Positions 1 through 7,031 of a stretch of DNA of 35,951 nucleotides are shown here, one piece after another. Position numbers and translations under genes: made by a program. Position 1 is the stretch's first letter. Each line of letters opens with the position of its first letter. The notes beneath the pieces were generated by a model. That model worked only from the letters and a program-made list of their open reading frames with translations. It was not told the DNA's origin and did no database searches. This DNA is from Ruminococcaceae bacterium UBA2857. Its GTDB lineage: Bacteria; Bacillota; Clostridia; Oscillospirales; Acutalibacteraceae. The stretch lies in the NCBI GenBank assembly GCA_002350705.1, contig DEFH01000033.1, positions 48,673 to 84,623 of the forward strand, read 5' to 3'.

Positions 1-30
1 TGCCCCATTTGGCCGCTCTGGAACTCTCCC
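1..30 (-). tRNA. tRNA-Ser (partial, 5' end only)
   Basis: The reverse complement reads as the 5' part of a class II tRNA: a seven-base acceptor strand GGGAGAG, then TT, a CCA/TGG D-stem and an AGCGGCC-type D-loop as in clostridial tRNA-Ser. The rest, including the anticodon, lies beyond the left edge, so the serine assignment is an inference from the D-arm and acceptor only; tRNA-Leu is less likely. It would be the second gene of a transcript that begins with the tRNA-Thr. Confidence 0.65.
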
Positions 31-37
31 ATTTATA

Positions 38-68
38 AAGCCTATTGATTAGAATAGGCTTGTTTTTT
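38..68 (+). terminator. Terminator-like hairpin between the two tRNA genes
   Basis: A perfect 9-bp stem (38-46 with 53-61, six-base loop) is followed on the plus strand by GTTTTTT. On the minus strand, the direction of both flanking tRNAs, the tail is only TATAAAT. It may therefore end a plus-strand transcript from the left, or act as a processing or partial termination hairpin between tRNA-Thr and tRNA-Ser. Confidence 0.5.
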
Positions 69-72
69 AAAG

Positions 73-145
73 AGCTGGTGGACGGACTTGAACCCCCGAC
101 CTGCTGATTACAAATCAGCTGCTCTACCAACTGAGCTACACCAGC
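73..145 (-). tRNA. tRNA-Thr (anticodon TGT)
   Basis: The reverse complement folds as a full cloverleaf: acceptor GCTGGTG/CACCAGC, D-arm GCTC...GAGC, anticodon stem GCTGA/TCAGC with loop TTTGTAA (anticodon TGT), and T-arm GGGGG TTCAAGT CCGTC, which contains one mismatch. The discriminator base is T and no CCA is encoded. A strong promoter lies just upstream at 188-216. Confidence 0.95.
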
Positions 146-187
146 ACACTAACTGTTTGTCTTTCAGGTTTTCCTGACGACTTCTAT

Positions 188-216
188 ATATTAACACATT
201 GTTTTTCTTTTGTCAA
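188..216 (-). promoter_or_regulatory. Sigma-A promoter for the tRNA-Thr/tRNA-Ser transcript
   Basis: On the minus strand TTGACA (211-216) and TAATAT (188-193) are separated by exactly 17 bp. The start point would lie about 35 bases before the tRNA-Thr 5' end. Confidence 0.8.
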
Positions 217-251
217 CACTTTTTTTTAAAAAATTTTTATTTTTTATGCCG

Positions 252-285
252 AAAAGCCTGCACAATGTTCTGTGCAGGCTTTTTT
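252..285. terminator. Bidirectional intrinsic terminator
   Basis: A perfect 13-bp stem (252-264 with 271-283, six-base loop) has T residues on the plus-strand side (279-285 region) and TTTT at the minus-strand side of the stem. It starts directly after the stop codon of the minus-strand small gene that ends at 285, so its likely job is to end that gene's transcript. Confidence 0.7.
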
Positions 286-491
286 CAGTCATGGATATTC
301 TGCCTATCCACAACTTCCGGATTTCTGATTACGGTACAGTTCATGGGCATTGTCAGAAACGAAAACTGCGACGGCAAAAGCCTGTTCTGAGGATGATACG
401 GCATTTCCTGCTCTGCTATGTCCGCAGGGACTCCCATTCCGAAAGTCATGTTTCTATTTTCTTCATTTAAAGGACTTCTTTTTCTTAGCAT
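285..491 (-). CDS. Small hypothetical protein (68 aa)
   Basis: I do not recognise this protein. The ATG at 491 has a good Shine-Dalgarno element (GGCGGGGTGA, about six bases before it), while a GTG three codons upstream has none. The frame is basic at its start (LRKRS), then has a Met/Pro-rich body containing VPADIAEQ and PYHPQNRLLP, and it stops at the edge of a strong terminator hairpin. No signal peptide or membrane segment is visible. The ribosome site together with the abutting terminator is the main support. An internal ATG at 449 would give 54 residues. A chance frame in an intergenic region remains possible. Confidence 0.45.
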   Translation of the reverse strand: MLRKRSPLNEENRNMTFGMGVPADIAEQEMPYHPQNRLLPSQFSFLTMPMNCTVIRNPEVVDRQNIHD

Positions 492-519
492 TGTTTTCAC
501 CCCGCCTGAATATTATGGT
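491..519 (+). promoter_or_regulatory. Possible promoter of the DUF4830 gene
   Basis: TTGTTT (491-496), a 17-bp spacer and TATGGT (514-519). Both boxes are imperfect, but the position, about 55 bases before the start codon, is suitable. A palindrome at 526-548 covers the predicted start point. Confidence 0.35.
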
Positions 520-525
520 ACTGTC

Positions 526-548
526 GGCAGTAAAATATTCATACTGCC
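526..548. promoter_or_regulatory. Operator-like palindrome GGCAGTA-N9-TACTGCC
   Basis: Perfect 7-bp inverted repeats (526-532 and 542-548) lie between the divergent starts at 491 (minus) and 574 (plus), right after the possible plus-strand -10 box. This is the position expected of a repressor site. The bound protein is unknown, and an RNA hairpin in the leader is an alternative. Confidence 0.4.
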
Positions 549-573
549 AAAAATTCATGTAGGAGGAAAAAAT

Positions 574-1038
574 TTGCTGACCGTATTGTCCTTGAGAAAC
601 AAAAAATTCCCTGTCAGATTTCTATTTTTATCTGTGTGCGGAGCAGTTTTGGGAGTAATATTTGTGATGATGTTCGGTTATGACCATCGAACGAAAGCCT
701 ATGCCGAGTGGAACGACAAACCTTACAGCACCTCTGCCGAAAACATCAGAGATATGCAGAAACTTGCGGAAAACTTTGGCATTTCAATCGGCTGTCAGCC
801 TGACTCAGCCGAAACGATCAGAATCCCTCAGGAATTCAACCAATTATACAATGAATACAATGCACTCCAGAAAAATATCGGCATGAATCTGGAACCATAT
901 AAAGGCGAGGAATGTACTCTGTACACATTTGATGTCAATGATGCATTGTATCTGAATCTGATTGTCTATGACGGGCATTTTATCGGCGGAGACCTCAGCG
1001 AAAAAGATTGGAACGGTCAGATGAAAAGCATTGGCTGA
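574..1038 (+). CDS. DUF4830-type membrane-anchored protein
   Basis: The start is TTG at 574, preceded by an excellent AGGAGGAAAAAA site; longer in-frame starts upstream have no ribosome site. The 154-residue product has a basic N-terminus (RNKKFPVR), one membrane segment at about residues 15-34, and an extracytoplasmic part of about 115 residues. That part contains PQEFNQLYNEYNALQ, the YKGEE...YTF strand and VYDGHFIGGD, which match my memory of the DUF4830 family of gut clostridia. Function is unknown for the family. It probably sits on the outer face of the membrane. It stands alone, since the next gene has its own promoter at 1078. Confidence 0.75.
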   Translation: MLTVLSLRNKKFPVRFLFLSVCGAVLGVIFVMMFGYDHRTKAYAEWNDKPYSTSAENIRDMQKLAENFGISIGCQPDSAETIRIPQEFNQLYNEYNALQKNIGMNLEPYKGEECTLYTFDVNDALYLNLIVYDGHFIGGDLSEKDWNGQMKSIG

Positions 1039-1077
1039 AATAGTATAATAATGGCTTTTCTTGTTACAAAAATTGCC

Positions 1078-1106
1078 TTGACAGTCATTTTGGGCTGTGA
1101 TATGAT
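1078..1106 (+). promoter_or_regulatory. Sigma-A promoter of the acyl-CoA synthetase operon
   Basis: TTGACA (1078-1083), a 17-bp spacer and TATGAT (1101-1106) with an extended TG motif (TGA before the -10). The 14-mer CTGTGATATGATAA (1095-1108) recurs exactly in the ddl promoter. Confidence 0.8.
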
Positions 1107-1209
1107 AACATTTAAAGTTAATAAAAATATTATTTTGCAAGAAAAAGATATTTTTGTATCACTTTGTTTCCAATAATATCAGATTTTACGAAAAAGGAGC
1201 CAAAAAATT

Positions 1210-2892
1210 ATGCTGCTGGACAGATTTTTGCCGAGAATCGAGTTTGATTCCTACGAAGATTTCAAAAAAAATTATACGGTCAATGTTCCCGAAAACTTCA
1301 ATTTCGGATTCGACATTGTTGACGAGTGGGCAAAACAGGATGAAACCAAACAGGCACTGGTTTGGTGCAATGACCATGACGAAGAAAAAGTGTTTACCTT
1401 TAAAGATATCAGTCGTCTTTCCAATCAGGCAGCAAATTATTTTCAGGCAATCGGCATTCAAAAAGGTGACGTTGTCATGTTAGTGCTCCGCAGAAGATGG
1501 GAATATTGGGTTTGTGCTGTGGCACTGCATAAATTAGGAGCCGTTACTATCCCCGGAACATTACAGCTTACCAAAAAAGATATTGTCTATCGTGCCAATG
1601 CCGCCAAAGCCAAAGCCATTGTCTGTGTGCATGATGACTTTGTTATCCGTCAGGTAGAAATGTCTCTCCCTGAGCTGACAACGTTAAAACATCATATTGT
1701 TGTGGGGGAACAACAGGACGGCTGGGAATTCTTTGAAGAGGAAATTGCCAAATATCCCGATACCTTTGCCCGTCCCACAGGCGAGCAGGCTGTCAAAAGT
1801 TCCGATATTATGCTGGTTTACTTTACATCAGGCACGACAGGGATGCCGAAAATGGTACAGCACAGCTTTGCTCACCCTCTCGGACATATTGTTACTGCCA
1901 AATACTGGCATCAGGTACAGGAAGGCAAGCTTCACATGAGTGTCACCGATTCCGGCTGGGCGAAATTCGGCTGGGGCAAAATTTACGGTCAGTGGATTTG
2001 CGGTGCTGTGATATTCGCCTATGACATGGACAAATTTGTGCCTGCCAAGCTCCTGGAAAAAATGGCACAGTACAAACTGACAACTTTCTGTGCACCGCCT
2101 ACCATGTACCGTTTCATGCTTCTGGAAGATGTCGCAAGCTATGATTTATCCTCTATCCGGCACTGGACAACTGCCGGTGAACCCCTCAACCCCGAAGTCA
2201 ACTCCAAATGGTTCAAACTCACGGGACACAATATCTATCAGGGCTTTGGTCAGTCAGAGGGAACGGTGCTTCTGGCAGACTTCCAATGGGACGATATTAA
2301 AATCGGCTCCACCGGCAAGCCCTCTCCCCTGTATGACATCAGACTGCTGGACAATGACGGAAACGAAGTCGGCACCGGTGAAGAAGGCTCTATCTGTGTT
2401 ATGGACGTAAAAAATAATCCTCCGACAGGATTATTCACCGGCTACTATCTCAATCAGTCCATGACAGATGAGCTGCTTTTGGGAAAATATTATAATACCT
2501 GTGACATGGCATGGCGTGACAGTGAGGGATATTACTGGTTTGTCGGCAGAAATGATGATGTCATTAAGTGTTCCGGTTACAGAATCGGTCCTTTCGAGGT
2601 AGAAAGTGCTTTGCTGGAACATGATGCTGTTGTGGAATGTGCCATTACAGGTGTTCCCGATCCCGTCAGAGGTCAGGTTGTCAAGGCTACTGTCGTTCTC
2701 AAAAAGAACTATCAGCCAAGTGATGAACTCATTAAAGAACTGCAAAATCATGTCAAAAAATCAACTGCCCCCTATAAATATCCCAGAGTGATCGAATTTG
2801 TCGAGGAACTCCCCAAAACCATCGGCGGCAAAATCAAACGTGCCCAGATTCGCCACGAGGATGAAGAAGCTGTTCGTGTAAAAGACAACTAA
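1210..2892 (+). CDS. AMP-forming acyl-CoA synthetase
   Basis: This 560-residue enzyme belongs to the ANL superfamily (acetyl-CoA/medium-chain acyl-CoA synthetase branch). It would activate a carboxylic acid with ATP to an acyl-AMP and transfer it to CoA in the cytoplasm. Visible motifs are the phosphate-binding loop YFTSGTTGMPK (about residue 203), AGEPLNPEV, GFGQSEGT (adenine-binding A5), the hinge region YWFVGRNDDVIKCSGYRIG and the C-terminal PKTIGGKIKR with the catalytic Lys541. All expected elements are present. The start has GGAG nine bases ahead. The substrate cannot be read from sequence; acetate, other short acids and branched acids are all possible. It leads a run with the SPFH and TM2 genes, with which it has no obvious functional link. 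Confidence 0.9.
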   Translation: MLLDRFLPRIEFDSYEDFKKNYTVNVPENFNFGFDIVDEWAKQDETKQALVWCNDHDEEKVFTFKDISRLSNQAANYFQAIGIQKGDVVMLVLRRRWEYWVCAVALHKLGAVTIPGTLQLTKKDIVYRANAAKAKAIVCVHDDFVIRQVEMSLPELTTLKHHIVVGEQQDGWEFFEEEIAKYPDTFARPTGEQAVKSSDIMLVYFTSGTTGMPKMVQHSFAHPLGHIVTAKYWHQVQEGKLHMSVTDSGWAKFGWGKIYGQWICGAVIFAYDMDKFVPAKLLEKMAQYKLTTFCAPPTMYRFMLLEDVASYDLSSIRHWTTAGEPLNPEVNSKWFKLTGHNIYQGFGQSEGTVLLADFQWDDIKIGSTGKPSPLYDIRLLDNDGNEVGTGEEGSICVMDVKNNPPTGLFTGYYLNQSMTDELLLGKYYNTCDMAWRDSEGYYWFVGRNDDVIKCSGYRIGPFEVESALLEHDAVVECAITGVPDPVRGQVVKATVVLKKNYQPSDELIKELQNHVKKSTAPYKYPRVIEFVEELPKTIGGKIKRAQIRHEDEEAVRVKDN

Positions 2893-2943
2893 AAAAGTGA
2901 AGTGTAAAGAGTGGAGCGTGGAGCTGTGTCCGAACCCGTTACA

Positions 2944-3594
2944 ATGAAATTTGATGGTCTTGCCAGCCGTGAATGGCTCATTTACAGGTATCCTGCCGAA
3001 ATCATTTCTCTCGGCTCTGTCCTTGCCGTACAGGAAAATCAAACAGTTGTATTTGTATATGACGGACAAGTGACCGATACTTTTATCGAGGGAAACTACG
3101 TCCTTTCTCAAAATAATCTCCCCATTATTGACTCTTTCGAGAATTTTTCCCGTTCAGGCAAAACCGCCTTTGAAGCAAAGCTTTATTTCATCAATCTCAA
3201 AACAAAGCTGGATATCCTCTGGGGAACACCCGAACCGATCACATTGACAGACTCTGCCTGCCATCTGAGAGCCTATGGCTTTCTCAACCTGAAAATTACT
3301 GACATTCCCCTGTTTCTCAGGGAAACGCTCAAGGCAACAGGCAACAATGCCGTAAAATATAAAAATACCGTCGATTTCTATAAATCCATGCTGAATCTTC
3401 ATCTGAAAAAGCTCCTGCCTGCCGTCATCCGTGAGAAAAATATTCCTTTGCAGGACATTGCAATACAGGTCTATGACATCTCCCAGGAAGTTTGTCGGAA
3501 AATAACGCCTGTCTTTGAAAACTGCGGTCTGGATATTATGGATTTCCGTATCCAAGCTATGAGCTTCCCCGATGAAGAAAAAAATCACTTCTGA
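2944..3594 (+). CDS. SPFH/band-7 domain protein (YdjI-like, short form)
   Basis: About 216 residues. The pattern LIYRYPAEIISLGSVLAVQENQ, GNYVLSQNNLPII, FEAKLYFINLKT, LWGTPEPI and LRAYGFLNLKI follows the SPFH group often annotated as virion core protein or YdjI, whose members tend to sit next to zinc-ribbon and TM2 proteins, as here. SPFH proteins assemble into membrane-associated scaffolds. This copy has only the SPFH part and no membrane segment, so it may rely on its neighbour for anchoring. The start is uncertain: ATG 2944 fits the family N-terminus but lacks a Shine-Dalgarno site; GTG 2926 and GTG 2911 are in frame and would add 6 or 11 residues. Confidence 0.75.
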   Translation: MKFDGLASREWLIYRYPAEIISLGSVLAVQENQTVVFVYDGQVTDTFIEGNYVLSQNNLPIIDSFENFSRSGKTAFEAKLYFINLKTKLDILWGTPEPITLTDSACHLRAYGFLNLKITDIPLFLRETLKATGNNAVKYKNTVDFYKSMLNLHLKKLLPAVIREKNIPLQDIAIQVYDISQEVCRKITPVFENCGLDIMDFRIQAMSFPDEEKNHF

Positions 3595-3615
3595 AAATCA
3601 AAGGAGGTTTTTTCC

Positions 3616-4092
3616 ATGTCCGTCAAACAATGCCCGCAATGCGGAGCTCCCATTGCCCCCAATGATACGGAATGCCGTTACTGCGGTGAACCGTTTTCCG
3701 CCGAAAAACATTCCTATTCCGCATCCAAACAGCAGACGTCCTATTCTCAGACCGAAGATAATTATCAATATAACGACTATCACAATTATCGGCAGCCCCC
3801 TCAGAATCCATACGGCACTCCTCAGAATCCCTATGTACAATCCCCTTATGACATCGCACAGAACAATCCCGCATGGCCTGTTAAAAATAAAATCGCTGCC
3901 GGACTGCTGGCAATTTTTTTAGGTGCTTTCGGTATACATAAATTCTATCTCGGTCAGACCGGCTGGGGAATTCTATACATTCTCTTCTTCTGGACAGGAA
4001 TTCCCGGTTTTGTGGGATTCATCGAGGGAATTATCTATCTTTGCTCCAGCGACTATAATTTTCAGGTCATGAATCATGTCCGTCTACGCTGA
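3616..4092 (+). CDS. Zinc-ribbon TM2 domain membrane protein
   Basis: The 158-residue product begins with a two-knuckle zinc ribbon (CPQCG at residues 7-11 and CRYCG at 20-24). A Gln/Tyr/Asn/Pro-rich linker follows (about 33-90, with repeated QNPYG/QNPYV), then a TM2 domain: KNKIAAGLLAIFLGAFGIHKFYLGQ, a turn, and a second hydrophobic span ending in EGIIYLCSS. The start has AAAGGAGG at good spacing. TM2 proteins have no firm biochemical role in bacteria. It follows the SPFH gene by 21 bases, and pairing of SPFH with a zinc-ribbon partner is a recurring arrangement, so the two may form one membrane complex (inference). Confidence 0.85.
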   Translation: MSVKQCPQCGAPIAPNDTECRYCGEPFSAEKHSYSASKQQTSYSQTEDNYQYNDYHNYRQPPQNPYGTPQNPYVQSPYDIAQNNPAWPVKNKIAAGLLAIFLGAFGIHKFYLGQTGWGILYILFFWTGIPGFVGFIEGIIYLCSSDYNFQVMNHVRLR

Positions 4093-4113
4093 CACACGGA
4101 AAGGAACAGTAAT

Positions 4114-4491
4114 ATGAGCGACAAAAAAACACAGATCCTTTATACCCCCGATACAAGAGCAATCGATGAACTTGGTGCCAACTGGCACAATATTGTCAAT
4201 GAAATTGATGAGTATCTCAAAAGCGAGGGATTTTCTTACAGCAGAACACTCGGCTTTGTCCGTGAAGGCGACAGCTCCGACGAGGAAATGCAAAGACTTA
4301 TCCAAGAAATTGTCAACATCGGACTCGGTCCCGAATATTTTGTGGCAGTTAACAGCTATGTTCTGGAAAATGAAATCGAAATCGACTTCCATGCTCTCCG
4401 CCATAAAGCGGCAGAAATGGAAGCAAATGGCGAAACTCCCGATTTTGAAGCAATGCTCCGTGAAGCTTTCGGCACGGATGACGAGGAATAA
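4114..4491 (+). CDS. Unknown acidic protein (125 aa)
   Basis: I do not recognise this family. The product is soluble, acidic and probably mostly helical, with a DEIDEYLKSEGF segment near residue 30, EEMQRLIQEIVNIGLGPEYFVAVNSYVL in the middle and a strongly acidic end (FGTDDEE). There are no cysteines, signal peptide or membrane spans. A weak GGAAAGGAAC site precedes the ATG, 22 bases after the TM2 gene, so it is very likely the last cistron of the operon that starts at 1210. A small cytoplasmic partner of the SPFH/TM2 pair is one guess. Confidence 0.75.
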   Translation: MSDKKTQILYTPDTRAIDELGANWHNIVNEIDEYLKSEGFSYSRTLGFVREGDSSDEEMQRLIQEIVNIGLGPEYFVAVNSYVLENEIEIDFHALRHKAAEMEANGETPDFEAMLREAFGTDDEE

Positions 4492-4525
4492 AGCGGAATT
4501 TTCTGTCATATTTCTGAATTAATAA

Positions 4526-4554
4526 TTGACTTATGACGGAATTTGCTCTATAAT
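4526..4554 (+). promoter_or_regulatory. Sigma-A promoter of serC-serA
   Basis: TTGACT (4526-4531), a 17-bp spacer and perfect TATAAT (4549-4554), 44 bases before the serC ATG. The leader is short and shows no T-box or riboswitch. Confidence 0.85.
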
Positions 4555-4597
4555 GAAAGGGTATGAAAAAAATATATATTTTTTGGAGGCATTTATC

Positions 4598-5683
4598 ATG
4601 AGCAGAGTTTACAATTTTTCCGCAGGTCCTTCTGTTCTTCCTGAGGTCGTCCTCAAGAAAGCCGCAGAAGAAATGCTTGACTATCAGGGAAGCGGTCAGT
4701 CCGTTATGGAAATGTCCCACCGTTCCAAAGTGTTCGAGGGCATTATCAACGGTGCAGAAAGCCTTCTTCGTGAAGTTATGAATATCCCTGACAACTATAA
4801 AGTTCTTTTCCTGCAGGGCGGTGCGTCTACACAGTTTACCGCTATTCCGATGAACATCGGTACCAAAAGCGGCAAGGCTGACTATGTACTGACAGGTCAG
4901 TGGGCTACCAAAGCTCAGAAAGAGGCTGCAAGATATATTACCGCTAATGTGGTTGCTTCTTCCAAGGACAAGACTTTCTCCTATATTCCGAAACTCGATC
5001 CCGACACCTTTACAAAAGATGCAGACTATTTCTATATCTGCATGAACAACACCATCTATGGTACTGTTTACCATGAGCTTCCCGATACAGGCAATGTGCC
5101 GCTGGTTGCAGATATTTCTTCCTGCATCCTCTCAGAGCCTATCGACGTTTCCAAGTTCGGCATCCTCTATGCAGGTGCTCAGAAAAACATGGCTCCTGCC
5201 GGTCTGACAATCGCTATTGTCCGTGAAGACCTGATCGGCAATGCAATGGATATTTGTCCGACAATGCTCAACTTCAAGACTCATGCTGACAACGGTTCTA
5301 TGTTCAATACTCCTCCCTGCTGGACTATCTATATTGCCAAACTCGTTCTTGAGTGGATCAAGAATGACATCGGCGGTCTTGCAAAAATGAAGGAAATTAA
5401 CGAGCACAAGGCTTCTATCCTTTACAACTTCCTTGATAACTCCAATATGTTCAAGGGTACCGTTGTCAAAGAAGACCGTTCTCTGATGAATGTTCCGTTC
5501 ATCACAGGCAATGACGAACTTGATGCAAAATTCGTCAAAGAGGCTACTGCCAACGGTTTTGTCAACATCAAGGGACACCGTTCCGTCGGCGGCATGAGAG
5601 CTTCCATCTACAACGCTATGCCTGTTGAGGGCGTTGAAAAACTCGTTCAGTTCATGGGCGAATTTGAAAAAACAAATGCTTAA
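4598..5683 (+). CDS. serC: Phosphoserine aminotransferase
   Basis: SerC (361 aa) converts 3-phosphohydroxypyruvate and glutamate to phosphoserine, the second step of serine synthesis. The N-terminus SRVYNFSAGPSVLPE and the motifs SVMEMSHRS, LFLQGGAST and YAGAQKN are diagnostic; Lys196 in the last one carries pyridoxal phosphate. The length is normal. The chosen ATG at 4598 follows TTTTGGAGG by seven bases, and a longer frame from 4526 starts inside the promoter and is rejected. serA follows after 23 bases, so the two form one transcript. A serB-type phosphatase is not in the window. Confidence 0.97.
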   Translation: MSRVYNFSAGPSVLPEVVLKKAAEEMLDYQGSGQSVMEMSHRSKVFEGIINGAESLLREVMNIPDNYKVLFLQGGASTQFTAIPMNIGTKSGKADYVLTGQWATKAQKEAARYITANVVASSKDKTFSYIPKLDPDTFTKDADYFYICMNNTIYGTVYHELPDTGNVPLVADISSCILSEPIDVSKFGILYAGAQKNMAPAGLTIAIVREDLIGNAMDICPTMLNFKTHADNGSMFNTPPCWTIYIAKLVLEWIKNDIGGLAKMKEINEHKASILYNFLDNSNMFKGTVVKEDRSLMNVPFITGNDELDAKFVKEATANGFVNIKGHRSVGGMRASIYNAMPVEGVEKLVQFMGEFEKTNA

Positions 5684-5706
5684 TTTTAGATAAAGGGTGA
5701 ATTACA

Positions 5707-6870
5707 ATGTTTAATGTTCAGACACTCAACAAGATTTCTAAAATCGGTCTTTCCAGACTGGGTGACAATTATGCAGTAGCAGATGACATGCAGAATCCCG
5801 ATGCGATTCTGGTTCGTTCTGCCGCTATGCACGACATGGAACTGCCGGAAAGCCTCCTCGCTATCGCAAGAGCAGGTGCAGGCGTAAACAATATTCCGCT
5901 TGACAAGTGCACAGAAAAGGGTATCGTTGTATTCAATACTCCCGGTGCCAATGCCAACGCTGTAAAAGAACTGGTTGTAACAGGTCTCCTGCTCAGCTCC
6001 AGAAAAGTTGTTGACGGTATCGAATGGGCAAAAACACTCAAAGGCAACGGTGACGCTGTCGGTAAAATGGTAGAAAAAGGCAAAAGCCAGTTTGTAGGTC
6101 CCGAAATTTCCGGAAAAACACTGGGTGTTATCGGCTTGGGTGCTATCGGTATTCTGGTAGCCAATGCGGCTGTTGCTCTGGGGATGGATGTTGTCGGCTA
6201 CGATCCGTTCCTCTCCGTTGACCACGCTTTGCTTATCTCCAGAAAAGTAAAGCATGTGAATACGCTTGATGAAGTATTCGCTGCCAGTGATTATATCACC
6301 GTACACGTTCCGCTCACTCCCGATACAAAGGGCGTTATCAATGAGGCTAACATTGCCAAAATGAAAGACGGTGTCCGCATCCTCAATTTCTCCAGAGCTG
6401 ATCTTGCTGTGTCTGCCGATGTTCTCAAGGCTCTCAAAGAGAAAAAGGTTGCTGCTTATGTCACCGACTTTGCAACAGATGACATTCTCGGTGAAGAGGG
6501 CGTGATTGCTATGCCGCACCTTGGTGCCTCTACTCCCGAATCCGAGGACAACTGTGCAAAGATGGCTGCCGACGAAATCAAGGACTTCCTTGAAAACGGC
6601 AACATCAAGAACTCTGTCACCATGCCCGCTGTCGCAATGCCCAGAACAGGTGCCGCCAGAGTTTGCGTTATCCACAAGAATATTCCTAACATGATTAGTT
6701 CTATCTCTGCCAAGCTTTCCGAAAGCGGCAACAACATTGAGGCAATGGCTAATCAGTCCAGAAAGGATTATTCCTATTCCATGCTCGACACTGCCAATGA
6801 TGTAACAGATGCCGCTGTTGAAGCTATCAAGGCTATCGACGGTGTTATCCGTTTCAGAGTCATTAAATAA
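5707..6870 (+). CDS. serA: D-3-phosphoglycerate dehydrogenase with ACT domain
   Basis: This 387-residue enzyme oxidises 3-phosphoglycerate to 3-phosphohydroxypyruvate with NAD, the first committed step to serine. The Rossmann motif is GVIGLGAIG (140-148). Arg230 (NFSRADL) and His271 (AMPHLGAST) occupy the catalytic positions, with acidic residues between them. A C-terminal ACT domain (about 317-387, starting RVCVIHKNIPNMIS) suggests allosteric control by serine. The sequence belongs to the short clostridial group (ILVRSAAMHDMELPESLLAIARAGAGVNNIP) rather than the long E. coli type. AAGGGTGA precedes the start. A strong terminator follows at 6901. Confidence 0.96.
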   Translation: MFNVQTLNKISKIGLSRLGDNYAVADDMQNPDAILVRSAAMHDMELPESLLAIARAGAGVNNIPLDKCTEKGIVVFNTPGANANAVKELVVTGLLLSSRKVVDGIEWAKTLKGNGDAVGKMVEKGKSQFVGPEISGKTLGVIGLGAIGILVANAAVALGMDVVGYDPFLSVDHALLISRKVKHVNTLDEVFAASDYITVHVPLTPDTKGVINEANIAKMKDGVRILNFSRADLAVSADVLKALKEKKVAAYVTDFATDDILGEEGVIAMPHLGASTPESEDNCAKMAADEIKDFLENGNIKNSVTMPAVAMPRTGAARVCVIHKNIPNMISSISAKLSESGNNIEAMANQSRKDYSYSMLDTANDVTDAAVEAIKAIDGVIRFRVIK

Positions 6871-6893
6871 TGCACAATGCATAATGCACAATG
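6871..6893. repeat. Short direct repeat TGCACAATG x2
   Basis: TGCACAATG occurs twice with CATAA between, directly after the serA stop codon. This kind of low-complexity TGCA/AATG string is frequent between clostridial genes; no function is evident. Confidence 0.4.
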
Positions 6894-6900
6894 ATGTTTG

Positions 6901-6937
6901 CAGAGCGATTTATTTTTCAATAAACCGCTCTGTTTTT
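6901..6937 (+). terminator. Intrinsic terminator of serC-serA
   Basis: CAGAGCG pairs with CGCTCTG, with an extended A/T inner stem (TTTATT with AATAAA), followed by TTTTTGTATTTTT. Confidence 0.85.
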
Positions 6938-6966
6938 GTATTTTTAGATAATTTTTTTAAAAACCA

Positions 6967-6996
6967 TTGTAATTTTATATCAAAATATGATAAAAT
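6967..6996 (+). promoter_or_regulatory. Probable promoter of the pullulanase gene
   Basis: TTGTAA (6967-6972), an 18-bp spacer and TAAAAT (6991-6996), 36 bases before the start codon and just after the serA terminator. Confidence 0.5.
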
Positions 6997-7031
6997 AGTA
7001 ACTATCAATGACGAATCTGGAGGGATATTCA

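Noticed and set aside
4492..4597. Possible T-box or riboswitch ahead of serC
   Set aside because: The leader after the promoter is only about 40 bases and has no specifier stem or antiterminator.
5686..6891. A 401-codon open frame on the minus strand opposite serA
   Set aside because: It is the antisense shadow of a clear serA gene. It has no ribosome site, an implausible Cys/His/Ser-rich composition and no family resemblance.
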